From contig JADKBO010000006.1 of assembly GCA_016715105.1 (NCBI GenBank), positions 248,001-312,000 on the forward strand: a DNA stretch of 64,000 bases, in the 5' to 3' direction. The stretch is from Saprospiraceae bacterium (GTDB lineage Bacteria; Bacteroidota; Bacteroidia; Chitinophagales; Saprospiraceae). Positions 53,559 through 63,642 of this stretch are shown here, piece after piece. A program made the position numbers and the translations under genes. The notes below the pieces were generated by a model. It saw only the letters and a list, made by a program, of their open reading frames with translations. It did no database searches and was not told the DNA's origin. How positions within the stretch are numbered: position 1 is the first letter of the stretch; the number at the start of each line of letters is the position of its first letter.

Positions 53559-55994
53559 TTATTTGGTTTTATATAATTTTTGTCTTGTCTTTTGCTCTAA
53601 ATCTTCGATTGATGAGGGGTCGCCAGAGATATTTCCGTGCCAAATCCCACCTCCAAAGGTATTGATATAAATTTTTCCAGCATCATGAAGGTCTGGTTCT
53701 ACTCTGTGACTCCATTTAAAATTAAATCCGGGTATTCTGGACCAACTTTCTCCTCTATCGGCGGAAGCATAAGCCCCTCCCCCAAAGCCAGTTGTAAAAT
53801 AAGTTTTGGTACGATTGTCATAGCTTATAGCTGAAATATGCTGATCTGCATCAAAAACTTTTTGCCAATTAGCACCTTCATCTCGAGATAAAAAGATGCC
53901 ACCTCCAATGTCGCCCACGTGTTTTTCATTACTCTTTAAACCCCAGGCAGAAAGCAATAACTGCTTAGGGTCATTTTCGTCAATTACCAAAGTGGTAGGG
54001 CCATTGGTTCCCTTAGGCAAATTCAGTTTAGTCCATGATTCCGCACCATCTTTAGACACATAAAGTGCGCCATCGAGGTCATTGCCAATAGAACCATCTT
54101 CACTCCGCCGGCTCACTACTAAAAACAGAGCACCATCCTGAGGCCTTCTGGTAAGGCGCCACGCAAATGGTTCAGCTATATTGATGCCTTTATTCTTTTG
54201 CTTCCACGTTTTGCCTCCATCCTCAGACTTATAAACTCCTTTCCCAAAAGCACACACGTATACTATCCGAGCATTTACACTACTGGTGGTATCCAATAAT
54301 ACATGCGTAATGGCTGCCTCACCAATATCTTGACTGACTGGCTTCCAATGTTTACCAGCATCTTCAGACATCATCACTCCTCCTTGAAAATATTTTATTC
54401 CATCTTTTCTAAACATCTTGGGTCTTGGCAAATCATGATTAGCTGCATTGACTGCCCAAACTCTGCCTTTGACAGCAGGATCAAACTCCATCCAGTATGT
54501 TGTATTTATCCAATGATTGGGCACTCCATTATCATGAGTGGCGCTCAACCAAGATTTCCCCTTGTCTGTGCTTTCCAAAAGTCCAATATCCGTACTAGGA
54601 ATAAAAATATGATTGGTGTCATATGGATCAAAGGCGACTTGATAACTATTTGTCACTTCCAATCCAGTGGAGGTCCAACCATTTTTTGTTTGAGTAGAAT
54701 TCACTTGTTGCCAAGAATCGCCGCCATCATATGTCTTTAAAGTACGGCCAAAATCTCCGGTAAAACACACTTCAGCATTTACTGGAGAAACCCCTATCGA
54801 AAAAGGATTTTCACCCCAGGAAGGTCCATATCGATCGTTGAGCCAATCCAGGCCCATATTTGATGAAGATTTACTCCCCTGTTTTGTAAATATGTCCTTC
54901 CAGACCAATTTCCACGTTTTGCCATAATCTTCACTTTTTGCTACCCCAATACAAGTTGTGTCTTGGATCACGAGATTGGCATATGAAACGTAAATTACAT
55001 GGGGATTGTATTCACTTGTTGCAATAGCCCTCCATTCTGGTTGGTTCTTTTTATCGGTAATCATTTGGGTAATCCCACCAGAACAATCTTGCCAATTTTG
55101 CCCATCATCCTGCGTATACAGTATGGCCGCTTTCTCTTGTTTTGAATTGAAATAGGAGGTTCCCGTGATGGCGTAAATCCAATATTTTTTCAGGACTTTA
55201 TCATAACCAAAAGTGTAATCATTGATGCTTTGTATGTCTTGGGGAAGTTTGTTTTTTATGAGCTGATCACTCGTCAATGTTGCAATGCCAGATTTACATC
55301 CTAGTAAATACTTACGATTATCAACGGGAGAGAAATGGTCCACGTACAATTTGATGATATCATTTGGAATGTCATTCACTTTTGTCCATGAATGACCAGC
55401 ATTGATTGATTGCATTAAAACAGTACTATCTTCCTTAATCCTAACAGCAATATTCAATACTTTTGAATTCTTTGGATCTATGGCCATGGCCAATACCGCA
55501 TGTTCCATGCTATCTTTCAACACCAACTGGTCAGCAGCGTGATCACCAACGGCTATCATTTTTATGACATTATCCAAATTGGGATATACCAACTCCCATG
55601 AATCCCCTTTATTGGAACTCTTATAAAGACCAACAGATTTGGCATACATGACCAAAGAATCAAGAGGATCAAAAGCAAAAAAATCGGATTTTGAAGGTAA
55701 ATTGAACTGACGCCAAGAAATACCTCCATTGTGGGTTATGAACGAACCTCCCATATCACAAGCAACCAATGCCATCAAAGGATTATGAGGACTTACACAT
55801 TGGTGGAACATGGCACCACCTCCACCAATACCCACATATTCCCAATTGTCGAGCCGACCATTTTTATTTTGAATAATTGGCTCAGCAGCCTTTTCCGTGG
55901 TAGAGTCACAGGCAAAAAAGAATAGCAATAGTAGTCCAATGATCATTTTTGATACTGGGCGTGACTCTTGAGTGGTTTGGCCTTTTTCTTTCAT
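53559..55994 (-). CDS. Asp-box (BNR/VPS10-like) beta-propeller lipoprotein, paralogue A
   Basis: An 811-residue exported lipoprotein (lipobox FFACDS). It consists of Asp-box repeats of the form SxDxGxxW, for example SNKGDSW, SEDYGKTW, TYDGGDSW, STDKGKSW, SEDAGKHW, SEDGGKTW, SKDGAESW, SRDEGANW and SADRGESW. This fits one or two beta-propellers. Such proteins include sialidase-like, GH74-like and sortilin-like families; the catalytic residues of a known enzyme could not be assigned. A paralogue of nearly equal length lies at 61191-63642. The gene directly follows the amidohydrolase with no gap. A glycan-binding or hydrolytic role at the cell surface is likely. Confidence 0.85.
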   Translation of the reverse strand: MKEKGQTTQESRPVSKMIIGLLLLFFFACDSTTEKAAEPIIQNKNGRLDNWEYVGIGGGGAMFHQCVSPHNPLMALVACDMGGSFITHNGGISWRQFNLPSKSDFFAFDPLDSLVMYAKSVGLYKSSNKGDSWELVYPNLDNVIKMIAVGDHAADQLVLKDSMEHAVLAMAIDPKNSKVLNIAVRIKEDSTVLMQSINAGHSWTKVNDIPNDIIKLYVDHFSPVDNRKYLLGCKSGIATLTSDQLIKNKLPQDIQSINDYTFGYDKVLKKYWIYAITGTSYFNSKQEKAAILYTQDDGQNWQDCSGGITQMITDKKNQPEWRAIATSEYNPHVIYVSYANLVIQDTTCIGVAKSEDYGKTWKLVWKDIFTKQGSKSSSNMGLDWLNDRYGPSWGENPFSIGVSPVNAEVCFTGDFGRTLKTYDGGDSWQQVNSTQTKNGWTSTGLEVTNSYQVAFDPYDTNHIFIPSTDIGLLESTDKGKSWLSATHDNGVPNHWINTTYWMEFDPAVKGRVWAVNAANHDLPRPKMFRKDGIKYFQGGVMMSEDAGKHWKPVSQDIGEAAITHVLLDTTSSVNARIVYVCAFGKGVYKSEDGGKTWKQKNKGINIAEPFAWRLTRRPQDGALFLVVSRRSEDGSIGNDLDGALYVSKDGAESWTKLNLPKGTNGPTTLVIDENDPKQLLLSAWGLKSNEKHVGDIGGGIFLSRDEGANWQKVFDADQHISAISYDNRTKTYFTTGFGGGAYASADRGESWSRIPGFNFKWSHRVEPDLHDAGKIYINTFGGGIWHGNISGDPSSIEDLEQKTRQKLYKTK

Positions 55995-57077
55995 TTAATC
56001 TTTGATATTAAACCACTTTACGGCATTGTGGTAGTAAATTTTATCAACAACCTCTTTTGGTAATTTTAAACCTTGGAAGGAACCATTTACTTGAGGAGCA
56101 GTCATGGTTTCATCAGTTACAAAATATTTCCAATCTTCTGTCCACAGTTTATGAGCATAATTTTTTACGTTTGAATTGTCTGCAAAATCTGAGATGTATA
56201 AGTCCGTACCATAAATCAATTGATCTTGATATTTGATGATAAAATCTCTCACTTTTTCCCTATCTGTAAGGGATTGGTATTGCCAATGACAAATTCGTTC
56301 GGCCATATCTACGGCCATATTGGGATATTTGTCCAACCTTTTTGCCAGTTCGTCAACGCTCCATTCTATACTAGCCAAGTGTGCTCCTACAAATTGCAAC
56401 CCAGGATTCCTGTCTAAAAACCGATCTCTTGCCGCCAATTGCTCTTCATAAGAAGGATATTCCGGATGGAGATACATGTGAAATTGTGGATGATCTTTGA
56501 AATAAGCCTTGTCACTACTGACAGTCATAGAATCAAGAGGTAACCAACAGTTTCTCGGTTCACCTAAATGTCCAATTACCATTTTACCCTGTTGTTTTAT
56601 GAAGTTGATCACCTTGTCAAATCTGGGACGATCAATCATGATGAATTTACCATCGGCATCTTTATAAGTCATGCCGATGTTTTTCCAAATTTTGATGCCC
56701 AAAGCTCCTCTTTCAAAATCTTCCTTTAGTTTGGCAATCACTTCATCCTCCCACGTTGGCGAATTCCAGTTTTCTAGTGTAAAGGAAGTGATGGTGTAAA
56801 CGTGTTCAGGAAACTTGTTTTTCTGAAATGTTGCATAATTAAATTGTTGTACGATATCTGGTTTTTCATCCAAATCGACACTGATGGATACTAGTTTGAA
56901 GTTATCTGCAATGGCTTGCTCAGCTATACCTGTATTACTACCACTCAAGTGAACATGTGTATCAAATTTGGTCAATTTAGGAAAATCATCAACCTTATAA
57001 AATCGCTCTGTGCACGAAGAAGTGAGGATAACAGCCATGAGAAACAATAAATTTACACTTGGATTATTCTTAAACAT
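55995..57077 (-). CDS. Amidohydrolase-family lipoprotein (TIM barrel, Amidohydro_2 type)
   Basis: A 360-residue lipoprotein (lipobox TSSC, cysteine at 22). Metal-binding motif TKFDTHVHLSG has H41 and H43 (HxH after strand 1); GHLGEPRNCW (about 180), VGAHLASIEW (about 232) and YGTDLYI (about 289) supply the later histidine and aspartate ligands. The family hydrolyses amides, esters or lactones, and includes decarboxylases. It is the first gene of a unit whose promoter region holds the shared locus box. A secreted metal hydrolase here might open a sugar lactone; that is an inference. Confidence 0.85.
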   Translation of the reverse strand: MFKNNPSVNLLFLMAVILTSSCTERFYKVDDFPKLTKFDTHVHLSGSNTGIAEQAIADNFKLVSISVDLDEKPDIVQQFNYATFQKNKFPEHVYTITSFTLENWNSPTWEDEVIAKLKEDFERGALGIKIWKNIGMTYKDADGKFIMIDRPRFDKVINFIKQQGKMVIGHLGEPRNCWLPLDSMTVSSDKAYFKDHPQFHMYLHPEYPSYEEQLAARDRFLDRNPGLQFVGAHLASIEWSVDELAKRLDKYPNMAVDMAERICHWQYQSLTDREKVRDFIIKYQDQLIYGTDLYISDFADNSNVKNYAHKLWTEDWKYFVTDETMTAPQVNGSFQGLKLPKEVVDKIYYHNAVKWFNIKD

Positions 57078-57128
57078 TGAAGAAAAAATTCTTAGTGAAT
57101 TGAGAAAAATAAAATAAAAAAGGATTTT

Positions 57129-57174
57129 GAAACTTAATAATAAGTTATTTTACTTTCATTACCTTTCTTTTGTA
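57129..57174 (-). promoter_or_regulatory. Shared PUL promoter box upstream of the amidohydrolase unit
   Basis: On the minus strand, TACAAAAGAAAGGTAAT then GAAAG (57153-57174) is followed 16 nt later by TAAGTTTC (57129-57136) and AAAA. The spacing to the start codon is about 50 nt from the second element. Confidence 0.6.
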
Positions 57175-57308
57175 AAGATAGATACTTATTCATAATCTCA
57201 TAATGAATTTTAAAAAATATTCTTTCAAACCAATATAAGGGTCACTGAAGGCAAGGATTTACTCATTAAAAGCCAAATCAAGTAGAATTCTGAAGCTTTC
57301 AATACTCC

Positions 57309-57328
57309 TAAAAAATGGAATTTTCCAT
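57309..57328 (-). terminator. Terminator hairpin at the end of the DUF4832 gene
   Basis: On the minus strand a small hairpin ATGGA-AAAT-TCCAT follows the stop codon directly and is followed by six T. Confidence 0.6.
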
Positions 57329-58803
57329 CAGTCTTCCACGGTTATTTCTCCCAATTTGTACCAATCATCAGCTTGTTTACCATCAATCGCAATTTTCACC
57401 TTTGGTGTAAGGTAAACTGGGTCTATCAAAGCGATTTCCAATTGATATTTTCCCAGTGGAATATCCTTGGGTAAAAACAAGGATTCATCATGCACAATAT
57501 CTCCAGGAAGCCAAGTCAAGAGATTGGCAGAAGTGACTAAAACTTGCTCATGTTGTTTGTTTTTCAATCTTAAGGCAAAGCGATAGGGTTTGTAAATAGG
57601 AGCAACCCCTACATTTTCCCACAATGAAGTAAAATCTAGTTTACCATTTCTTTTCACGGCTGAAGGATATTCAAACCTGCGAACAACATATCTATAACCC
57701 ATTTTATTGAGCCATTGGTCAACCTTTGATTTCCACACCTCAGGTACAGCAGAACTTTTTGCATTGAATGAACTGATGTGCCATTTGAGTGCTTCTCCAA
57801 AAATGAAATCAATTTCCTTTTCAGTATATTTGAGAGAGTCGAGCCAATATTGGAAGGTGTAGCAAATTTCAAATGAGAGATGGGATTTTTTCCATGCTTC
57901 GTACATACCGCTTTTTACAATATCCCTCGGATATATATCGCCCATATGACTCCATTGTTTTTCTTCCCACATCGTCGTACTGAGGTCTCCCAAACAATCA
58001 CAACGATACCCTACTGGATGCATATCATCACCTGTTCCATTATTACTTCCATCTGGCCAGCTGGCTTCAATCTTAGTGCCTTTGACCAAAATACCTGGTT
58101 CGGGGGCATCGCCATTGAGCGGTTGATAAATCAGACCCGTTTTCTTGAAATGATCTAAATAACAATTCAACAAACCAATGCGAGTGGGATCACTCAACAG
58201 ATGAAAACCATCACCTTCCCCCCAAAAACCAGTGATGGAAATATCGACGGCTTCAAGTCCCGGATGACCGTCATAACGATCTCCCAAAGCCTTGATCATT
58301 CCTCCGAAATATTGTAAATATCTGGCATCTTCGGGATCAACTCTCCACTTTTCTGTCGCCTCAGGCTTTTCTGGACCAACCATTTTACGATACCAATAGG
58401 GCACATCTTTGTCACCATCTTCAAAAGGGGAAATTCTCAACATCAAAGTTTGATTGCGCTCGTTTGCGGTTTTGAGGGCTTTGTCGATCATTTCCCAATT
58501 ATATTTTCCCTGCTCAGGTTCCACAAATTTCCAATTCACTCTGAAGTAAGCGATCGATGTTTGCGGGTATCCTTCATTTTTAAGATTTCCGTCAAAGGTT
58601 TGATACTCAATAGGATAACCTTCTGTCCACCATGGCCCTGGATTGAGGGTATCTCCGTTGAATCTTTGAAATGTCGTAAATCCAATGCCTGGATTGGTGA
58701 GCACATCATGAATTTCTTTTGGCTTTACGCGAATGCGATTCACCTGCTGGGCGGTCAACACTAAGTTCAAAAATAAGAAAGTGATAAAAAGCAAGTTTTT
58801 CAT
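57328..58803 (-). CDS. Secreted DUF4832-type (glycoside hydrolase-like) protein
   Basis: A 491-residue protein with a signal peptide ending in NLVLTAQQ. A TIM-barrel-like part (about 30-370) includes NPGIGFTTFQRFNGD, YFRVNWKFVEPEQGKYNW, LMLRISPFEDGD and DISITGFWGEGDG, a pattern of glycoside hydrolase-like barrels with a putative acid in each. The C-terminal beta domain (about 375-490) corresponds to DUF4832. Proteins of this type sit beside polysaccharide lyases and hydrolases in Bacteroidota, but no activity is established to my knowledge. It is 82 nt after the heparinase-like gene on the same strand. ATG 58803 begins the signal peptide. Confidence 0.85.
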   Translation of the reverse strand: MKNLLFITFLFLNLVLTAQQVNRIRVKPKEIHDVLTNPGIGFTTFQRFNGDTLNPGPWWTEGYPIEYQTFDGNLKNEGYPQTSIAYFRVNWKFVEPEQGKYNWEMIDKALKTANERNQTLMLRISPFEDGDKDVPYWYRKMVGPEKPEATEKWRVDPEDARYLQYFGGMIKALGDRYDGHPGLEAVDISITGFWGEGDGFHLLSDPTRIGLLNCYLDHFKKTGLIYQPLNGDAPEPGILVKGTKIEASWPDGSNNGTGDDMHPVGYRCDCLGDLSTTMWEEKQWSHMGDIYPRDIVKSGMYEAWKKSHLSFEICYTFQYWLDSLKYTEKEIDFIFGEALKWHISSFNAKSSAVPEVWKSKVDQWLNKMGYRYVVRRFEYPSAVKRNGKLDFTSLWENVGVAPIYKPYRFALRLKNKQHEQVLVTSANLLTWLPGDIVHDESLFLPKDIPLGKYQLEIALIDPVYLTPKVKIAIDGKQADDWYKLGEITVED

Positions 58804-58885
58804 GTTTATGATTTTTAAGCATTGGTGTGTTTTTGATGATGAATATGATGTTGTCTCCAATTTTTATGAATCAATAAAGGGCCTA

Positions 58886-61171
58886 TCAAAACCTTCCTTC
58901 CTCCAAAATGACTTCATTTTTCAAGGTTGTTTTATTAATGGTTTTATTTCCTTTTTTGAATTCCAGGGTTCCAGGAGCATTCGATTTTGACAAGGTGACG
59001 ATGATATTTTTGTCTTTTGTTGTCAACTTTACGGAGACATAATCCGAATCTTCTTTAACCAATTCCACCTTCAGGTTTGCTTTATCATTTTTACCAGAAA
59101 CATGCATAACATTGAGAAAAAAGTCTTCTTTAGATGCTTTTTGGGGACTCAATTCTACACGCCATGCACCAGCTTCTTCGCCATAGTGCAAAGCTGTTGG
59201 GTCATAATGCGAATTCAATCCGAATTTAAACGAGATCGAATCGACCAAACATTCGTTTCCAATCCCGCCAATGATCTGAGTGGAAGCTGCTTTGGGTAAC
59301 AAGGTAAAATTGGTCAAACGACCTTGTTGGTGTTCAATCTGAATGTTATTTTTATTGATTTTGGGTTCATTAATGGCATGCAACAACCAGGTTTTTTTGA
59401 ATGAAGGATCGCTAGAAACCACTTTATCAAATACGATGAACACATCGGGTTGTACAAATACCACTTGCCTCACAAACTGATCGACCTTATTTTCATGATA
59501 AGCTTTAGCGCCATCACCGCTGATGTAAGTATACTCAGGCGTGGATTGATATGCAAGGATATTTCCAGTTTCCCATCGGTCTCCACGATTTACCCAATCG
59601 CAAGTACCAATGCCATCATCAGAAGGAAAATTACCTTGGTCATAATCTTCCGGCACATTCCTGGGACTAAATTTGCCATTTGGCCTCAACAAATCTCTTT
59701 GCCCTCCATCATTGATGATTTGTTGGGACATCACTTCATTGGGATCATAAACCAAAACAGTATTGTGCGCAATGGATCTACGATAATAATTAAAAAACTG
59801 TGATTTGGTGATTGCATCCGGGTTTTCAATTACTGCTGTCCAATCATCATCGTATCTTCCGGCATCAATGGCCAATGATCCTTGATGATAAATTTCCAAA
59901 TTGTTGATGTCATTGTGCACGTGATCGCCCAGGTAATCGCCACAATGGAAGGTAAACCACGTGGCTTTAGATTTTTTGTCGGCTTTGTCCCAGTCCCAAG
60001 CACTACGTCCTATCAAAAGCCCTTTGCCCTGAAAAAGTCTATTCAAAGGCAATTTACTCAATGGTTTTTCGGGAATAGCAGGGTTGTACCAAAGCGCATT
60101 TGCATATTTTTTATCTGGCTCGAGTTTGAATCTTTCAAAAGGACAGTGATTGATAAAATATTGATTAAAACCGTCCTTAAATGTTTCATTCAACATGAGT
60201 AAAGCAACGTGTTCCCAGTCTCCGATGTAAGGCCAATCATTGTCATCGCTAGGCAAAGCAAGTCCATTGGGTTTAAAACTGTACAAAATATATTGGCCCG
60301 TATTTTTCATGTGCGGCGAATCACTCATAACATCAAAACCTGTAGCAGATTTTATGGCAAGAAAAATCCTTATGGCATGATATGTAGAATGTCGGTTGTA
60401 ATCAAAGCCTTCTGCCCATTCACCATCAGGGAAGACATTGTCAAATGTACGCATGGCATCTTCCAGCTCTGGTTTCAAAAATTCCCAGGAAGTCTTTGCG
60501 TAGGGATCTTCATAATAAAGGGCAAGAGTTGCCGCGGTAACGGGCCATGCACTTGCATACATAGAATTGTGAAAAGACCTCCAAGACCTTTTGAAACTGA
60601 TTCTTTTCTTCATATCTGTCAACATGGCCTCCGTAAGGATTTCCTTTTCCTGCTTTTTCAACAGTGGAAAACACCAGTCATAACAAATGGCAATATCTGC
60701 CAGATTGGCCTGAATGGAGCGCGTTTTACTTCGGCCCTCTTTCGTATCTAAATCATAAAAAACAGAACCAGAATCAACCCTTGTCCCTATGACTTTATCT
60801 ATGGCTTTTTGGCCGTAAGCAGCATCTCCTGAAACCAAATAAGTCAAAGCCAATCCAATGACAGACGGTCCTGCAATTTCTTGAATTTGATCAGCATTTT
60901 TCCCCTTGAATTTTTGTTTCAACTGCGCGAGTTTATCTGCATCTACCCAAATTCTTGGATGGTCCTTGCGTATTTCAATGGGTTCAAACCTATTGTTTCC
61001 GGGCGCCTTTTGAGCACTCAAACCTTGAGCTGTAAAAAGTAAAATAGCTACCAATGTTAAAACAGGAGAACCTTTGTGTAAATAAATGCTAGAGACCAAG
61101 CCCAATTGATGAAGTAAACAATCTATGAGCTCCGTCTGGAATTGCTTGAATGTTGAAGTATTTGAAATCAA
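58886..61171 (-). CDS. Heparinase II/III-like polysaccharide lyase
   Basis: A 761-residue exported protein. An alpha/alpha-toroid N-terminal part (about 60-400; SAWPVTAATLALYYEDPYA, GEWAEGFDYNRHSTYHAI) precedes a heparinase II/III-type beta-sandwich with GDHVHNDINNLEIYHQGSLAIDAGRYDD near residue 420. The family cleaves uronic acid-containing glycans by beta-elimination. The histidine-containing segment in the sandwich and the tyrosine/histidine in the toroid are consistent with activity. The signal peptide ends near SAQ (residue 53), so the true start may be a later GTG/TTG. It is read in one unit with the propeller paralogue and the DUF4832 gene. Confidence 0.9.
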   Translation of the reverse strand: MISNTSTFKQFQTELIDCLLHQLGLVSSIYLHKGSPVLTLVAILLFTAQGLSAQKAPGNNRFEPIEIRKDHPRIWVDADKLAQLKQKFKGKNADQIQEIAGPSVIGLALTYLVSGDAAYGQKAIDKVIGTRVDSGSVFYDLDTKEGRSKTRSIQANLADIAICYDWCFPLLKKQEKEILTEAMLTDMKKRISFKRSWRSFHNSMYASAWPVTAATLALYYEDPYAKTSWEFLKPELEDAMRTFDNVFPDGEWAEGFDYNRHSTYHAIRIFLAIKSATGFDVMSDSPHMKNTGQYILYSFKPNGLALPSDDNDWPYIGDWEHVALLMLNETFKDGFNQYFINHCPFERFKLEPDKKYANALWYNPAIPEKPLSKLPLNRLFQGKGLLIGRSAWDWDKADKKSKATWFTFHCGDYLGDHVHNDINNLEIYHQGSLAIDAGRYDDDWTAVIENPDAITKSQFFNYYRRSIAHNTVLVYDPNEVMSQQIINDGGQRDLLRPNGKFSPRNVPEDYDQGNFPSDDGIGTCDWVNRGDRWETGNILAYQSTPEYTYISGDGAKAYHENKVDQFVRQVVFVQPDVFIVFDKVVSSDPSFKKTWLLHAINEPKINKNNIQIEHQQGRLTNFTLLPKAASTQIIGGIGNECLVDSISFKFGLNSHYDPTALHYGEEAGAWRVELSPQKASKEDFFLNVMHVSGKNDKANLKVELVKEDSDYVSVKLTTKDKNIIVTLSKSNAPGTLEFKKGNKTINKTTLKNEVILEEGRF

Positions 61172-61190
61172 TTTTCTTGTATTTTAAGTG

Positions 61191-63642
61191 TTATTCAAAA
61201 ACTGGGCTTCCGTGCCAGATACTGGAACCAAAAGTGGTGAGGTATACTTTATCATGATCATTTTCGTCAATAACGACGCGGTGCCCCAGTGAAAATCATA
61301 ATCTTTGATTGCTTTCCATGTTTTGCCGCCATCCAAACTCCCACATGCTTTTTTGATTGAAAGTGTTGCAATACAATCTCCCTTTATGGTGAGGATCGAT
61401 GGTGACATCATATACGTATTGTGTTTGGTCAAAAATGGATTTCCAGGTAGAGCCTCCATCTTCAGATTTCCAAATGCCACCTTGGTGTTTTTATTTCTTT
61501 ATTACCAGTTGTTTCATTGGCTATTTTTGCGCCAACCAAGTCTGAATGTGCGATGTCTGACCAAGCCGCCAGGTAAACAATCTTGGGATTTTCTGGGTCG
61601 ACAGCAATACCATTTGGAAAAAACATATCCGGATGAATGACCAATTCTATCCAGTTTTCTCCGCCATCTGTTGATTTGTATACAGCACCTGATAAAATTT
61701 CTGGGCCAGGTTTTTCATTGAGGTGTTGAGGCACTGGGCTGATGACCAAGTATAAATCACCATTGGTTGCTAAGGTCAATTCAAAAGCACAGGTATTTTC
61801 CTTAAGTCCATTATTTTTTAGTTCCCAATTTTTACCCCCATCTACTGATTTGAATACACCTTTGTTATAAACAGCCGCATATAAAGTGCGATTTTCTGTT
61901 GGAGATTTTGGATCCAATACGATGGACGTTGCCGGAGCATCTGAGTCCATGCCATTTACAACGGGTGTCCAAGTCAAACCCCCATCATCAGAAACACATA
62001 TGCCACCTTTTGCTCCCCCAGATCGTTTCCATCTAGGGTTTCTGGTCATCTTACCTCTGGGAAAATCATGCATTCCAGACCAAGCCGACCATACACGACC
62101 TTTTATTTCTGGATCAAATTCCAACCAATAACAGGTATTAACCCATTCAGCAGGTACGCCATTTACCGACCTATTCCATGTCATACCACCATCAAAAGAA
62201 TTATGATATCCAATATCCGTATAACTGACGGCGATGTGATTTTTGTCAAAAGGGTCGAAATGTATGCCATAAGTAGTTGTGACATCCAGTCCAGAGCTTT
62301 TGCAGGCATCACCCTCAGCACTACTGTATATGGCATTCCAATTTTTCCCGCCATCTGTAGTTTTCATTGACCGATACCAATCTGTGACGATGGCATGATC
62401 TCCATTGTGAGGAGCTACTCCCACATCAATCAGTTGAATGAATTCACCACCAAATTCTTTTTTCACCCAAGCATCCGAAAGATTAGATGCATCCTGAGCA
62501 TCTTGAACCCCATATTGACCAGAACCACCACCTGCTTTCCAAACCCAAGACCATGATTGGCCGCTGTTTTCAGATTTGAAAGCTCCGTACCAAATTGCTT
62601 CCTTATTTGCTTCCCGAGTTTTGTACTGATTGCAAACCACATAAACATTGGCGGCGTCATATTCAGCACAAGCTAATTTCATAAAACTTGGGAGTTCTCC
62701 AAAGGTCTTGTTTGCGATCGTGGCATCATTGTTATTTTGCCAGGTTTTGCCCAAATCGCCTGACGACCAAATCTCACTATGTAAAACTTCATAGACATTG
62801 GGCTTATTTTCTGTGTTGTGGATGGCATAAAAAACCACCTCTTCCGAATTTTTCAACTCCCCTCCTGTAAAAGAATAAGAAGGAGTCATTGCCGATGGAT
62901 AGGGCTTTTTGGAAAACGTACGTTCACGTTTGTTGAAAATGTGTAAAGACTCAGGTGTAAATATGTACACAAAGTCTTTTAATTGATGGCTATTGGTGTA
63001 GATGTTTTCAATACCAGTTTCTACCGATTGAGAAGTCCAATTTTCGCCACCATCAAAAGAATAACAGAAGAAAGAACCTTTGACAAAATAAATAACATTG
63101 GCATCTTGCGGATCCACTTTGATGGATTTTATATCCGGTTTAAATAAGGCCCATTTTGAGGTGTCCGTTGGTTCTATTAAATATTCAGCGTGATCGCCAG
63201 TATACTTGGTCGATTTAATTTCTGAGGCCTTTGGAAATAAAGCCTTCCAGTTTTTACCCCCGTCTTTGGATTGATATAAATAAGCTCCACCCATGTAGAT
63301 TGTGAGCGAATCGTTGGGATCGAATGCGAAACTTTGAGCATCTCCCACTACATTTTTGATATCGAAGCTTTTACCTCCATCAAAAGTGAGATAATTTCCC
63401 GTCATGTCACACTTGATGAATATTTGATTTACATCGTGGTAAGCATACGTTGGGATGAAAGTAGAACCACCACCTCCCGGACCAATCAAAGTCCATTTGG
63501 GTGCTGATGAAATGACACTTGGTTCTGTTTGAGGAGCGCATTGCAACAAAAAAAGCATAAAAAACGCGAAAATAATCCTGTTCAAAGCTTTAGTTTTTTT
63601 GTAACTATTGAGAAATGTCTTTAATTTTTGATGCAAAAGCAA
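61191..63642 (-). CDS. Asp-box beta-propeller lipoprotein, paralogue B, with three frameshifts near its end
   Basis: A lipoprotein (lipobox LLQC) with the same Asp-box layout as the protein encoded at 53559-55994: both open with GGGG-rich segments and a CDM(T/G)G segment before a (D/N)GG repeat. Three indels break the last 300 nt: T5 at 61488-61492 (one extra), T6 at 61349-61354 (one extra) and C4 at 61284-61287 (one missing). Corrected, the protein has 816 residues against 811 in the paralogue and ends VYLTTFGSSIWHGSPVFE, like INTFGGGIWHG in the other. It is the first gene of a unit with the heparinase-like gene (19 nt away). Function as for paralogue A. Confidence 0.85.

Noticed and set aside
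61184..61480. A separate small gene at the end of propeller B
   Set aside because: Its middle encodes GSLDGGKTWKAIKDYDFHWG, an Asp-box repeat continuing the propeller gene after frameshifts; it is part of that gene.
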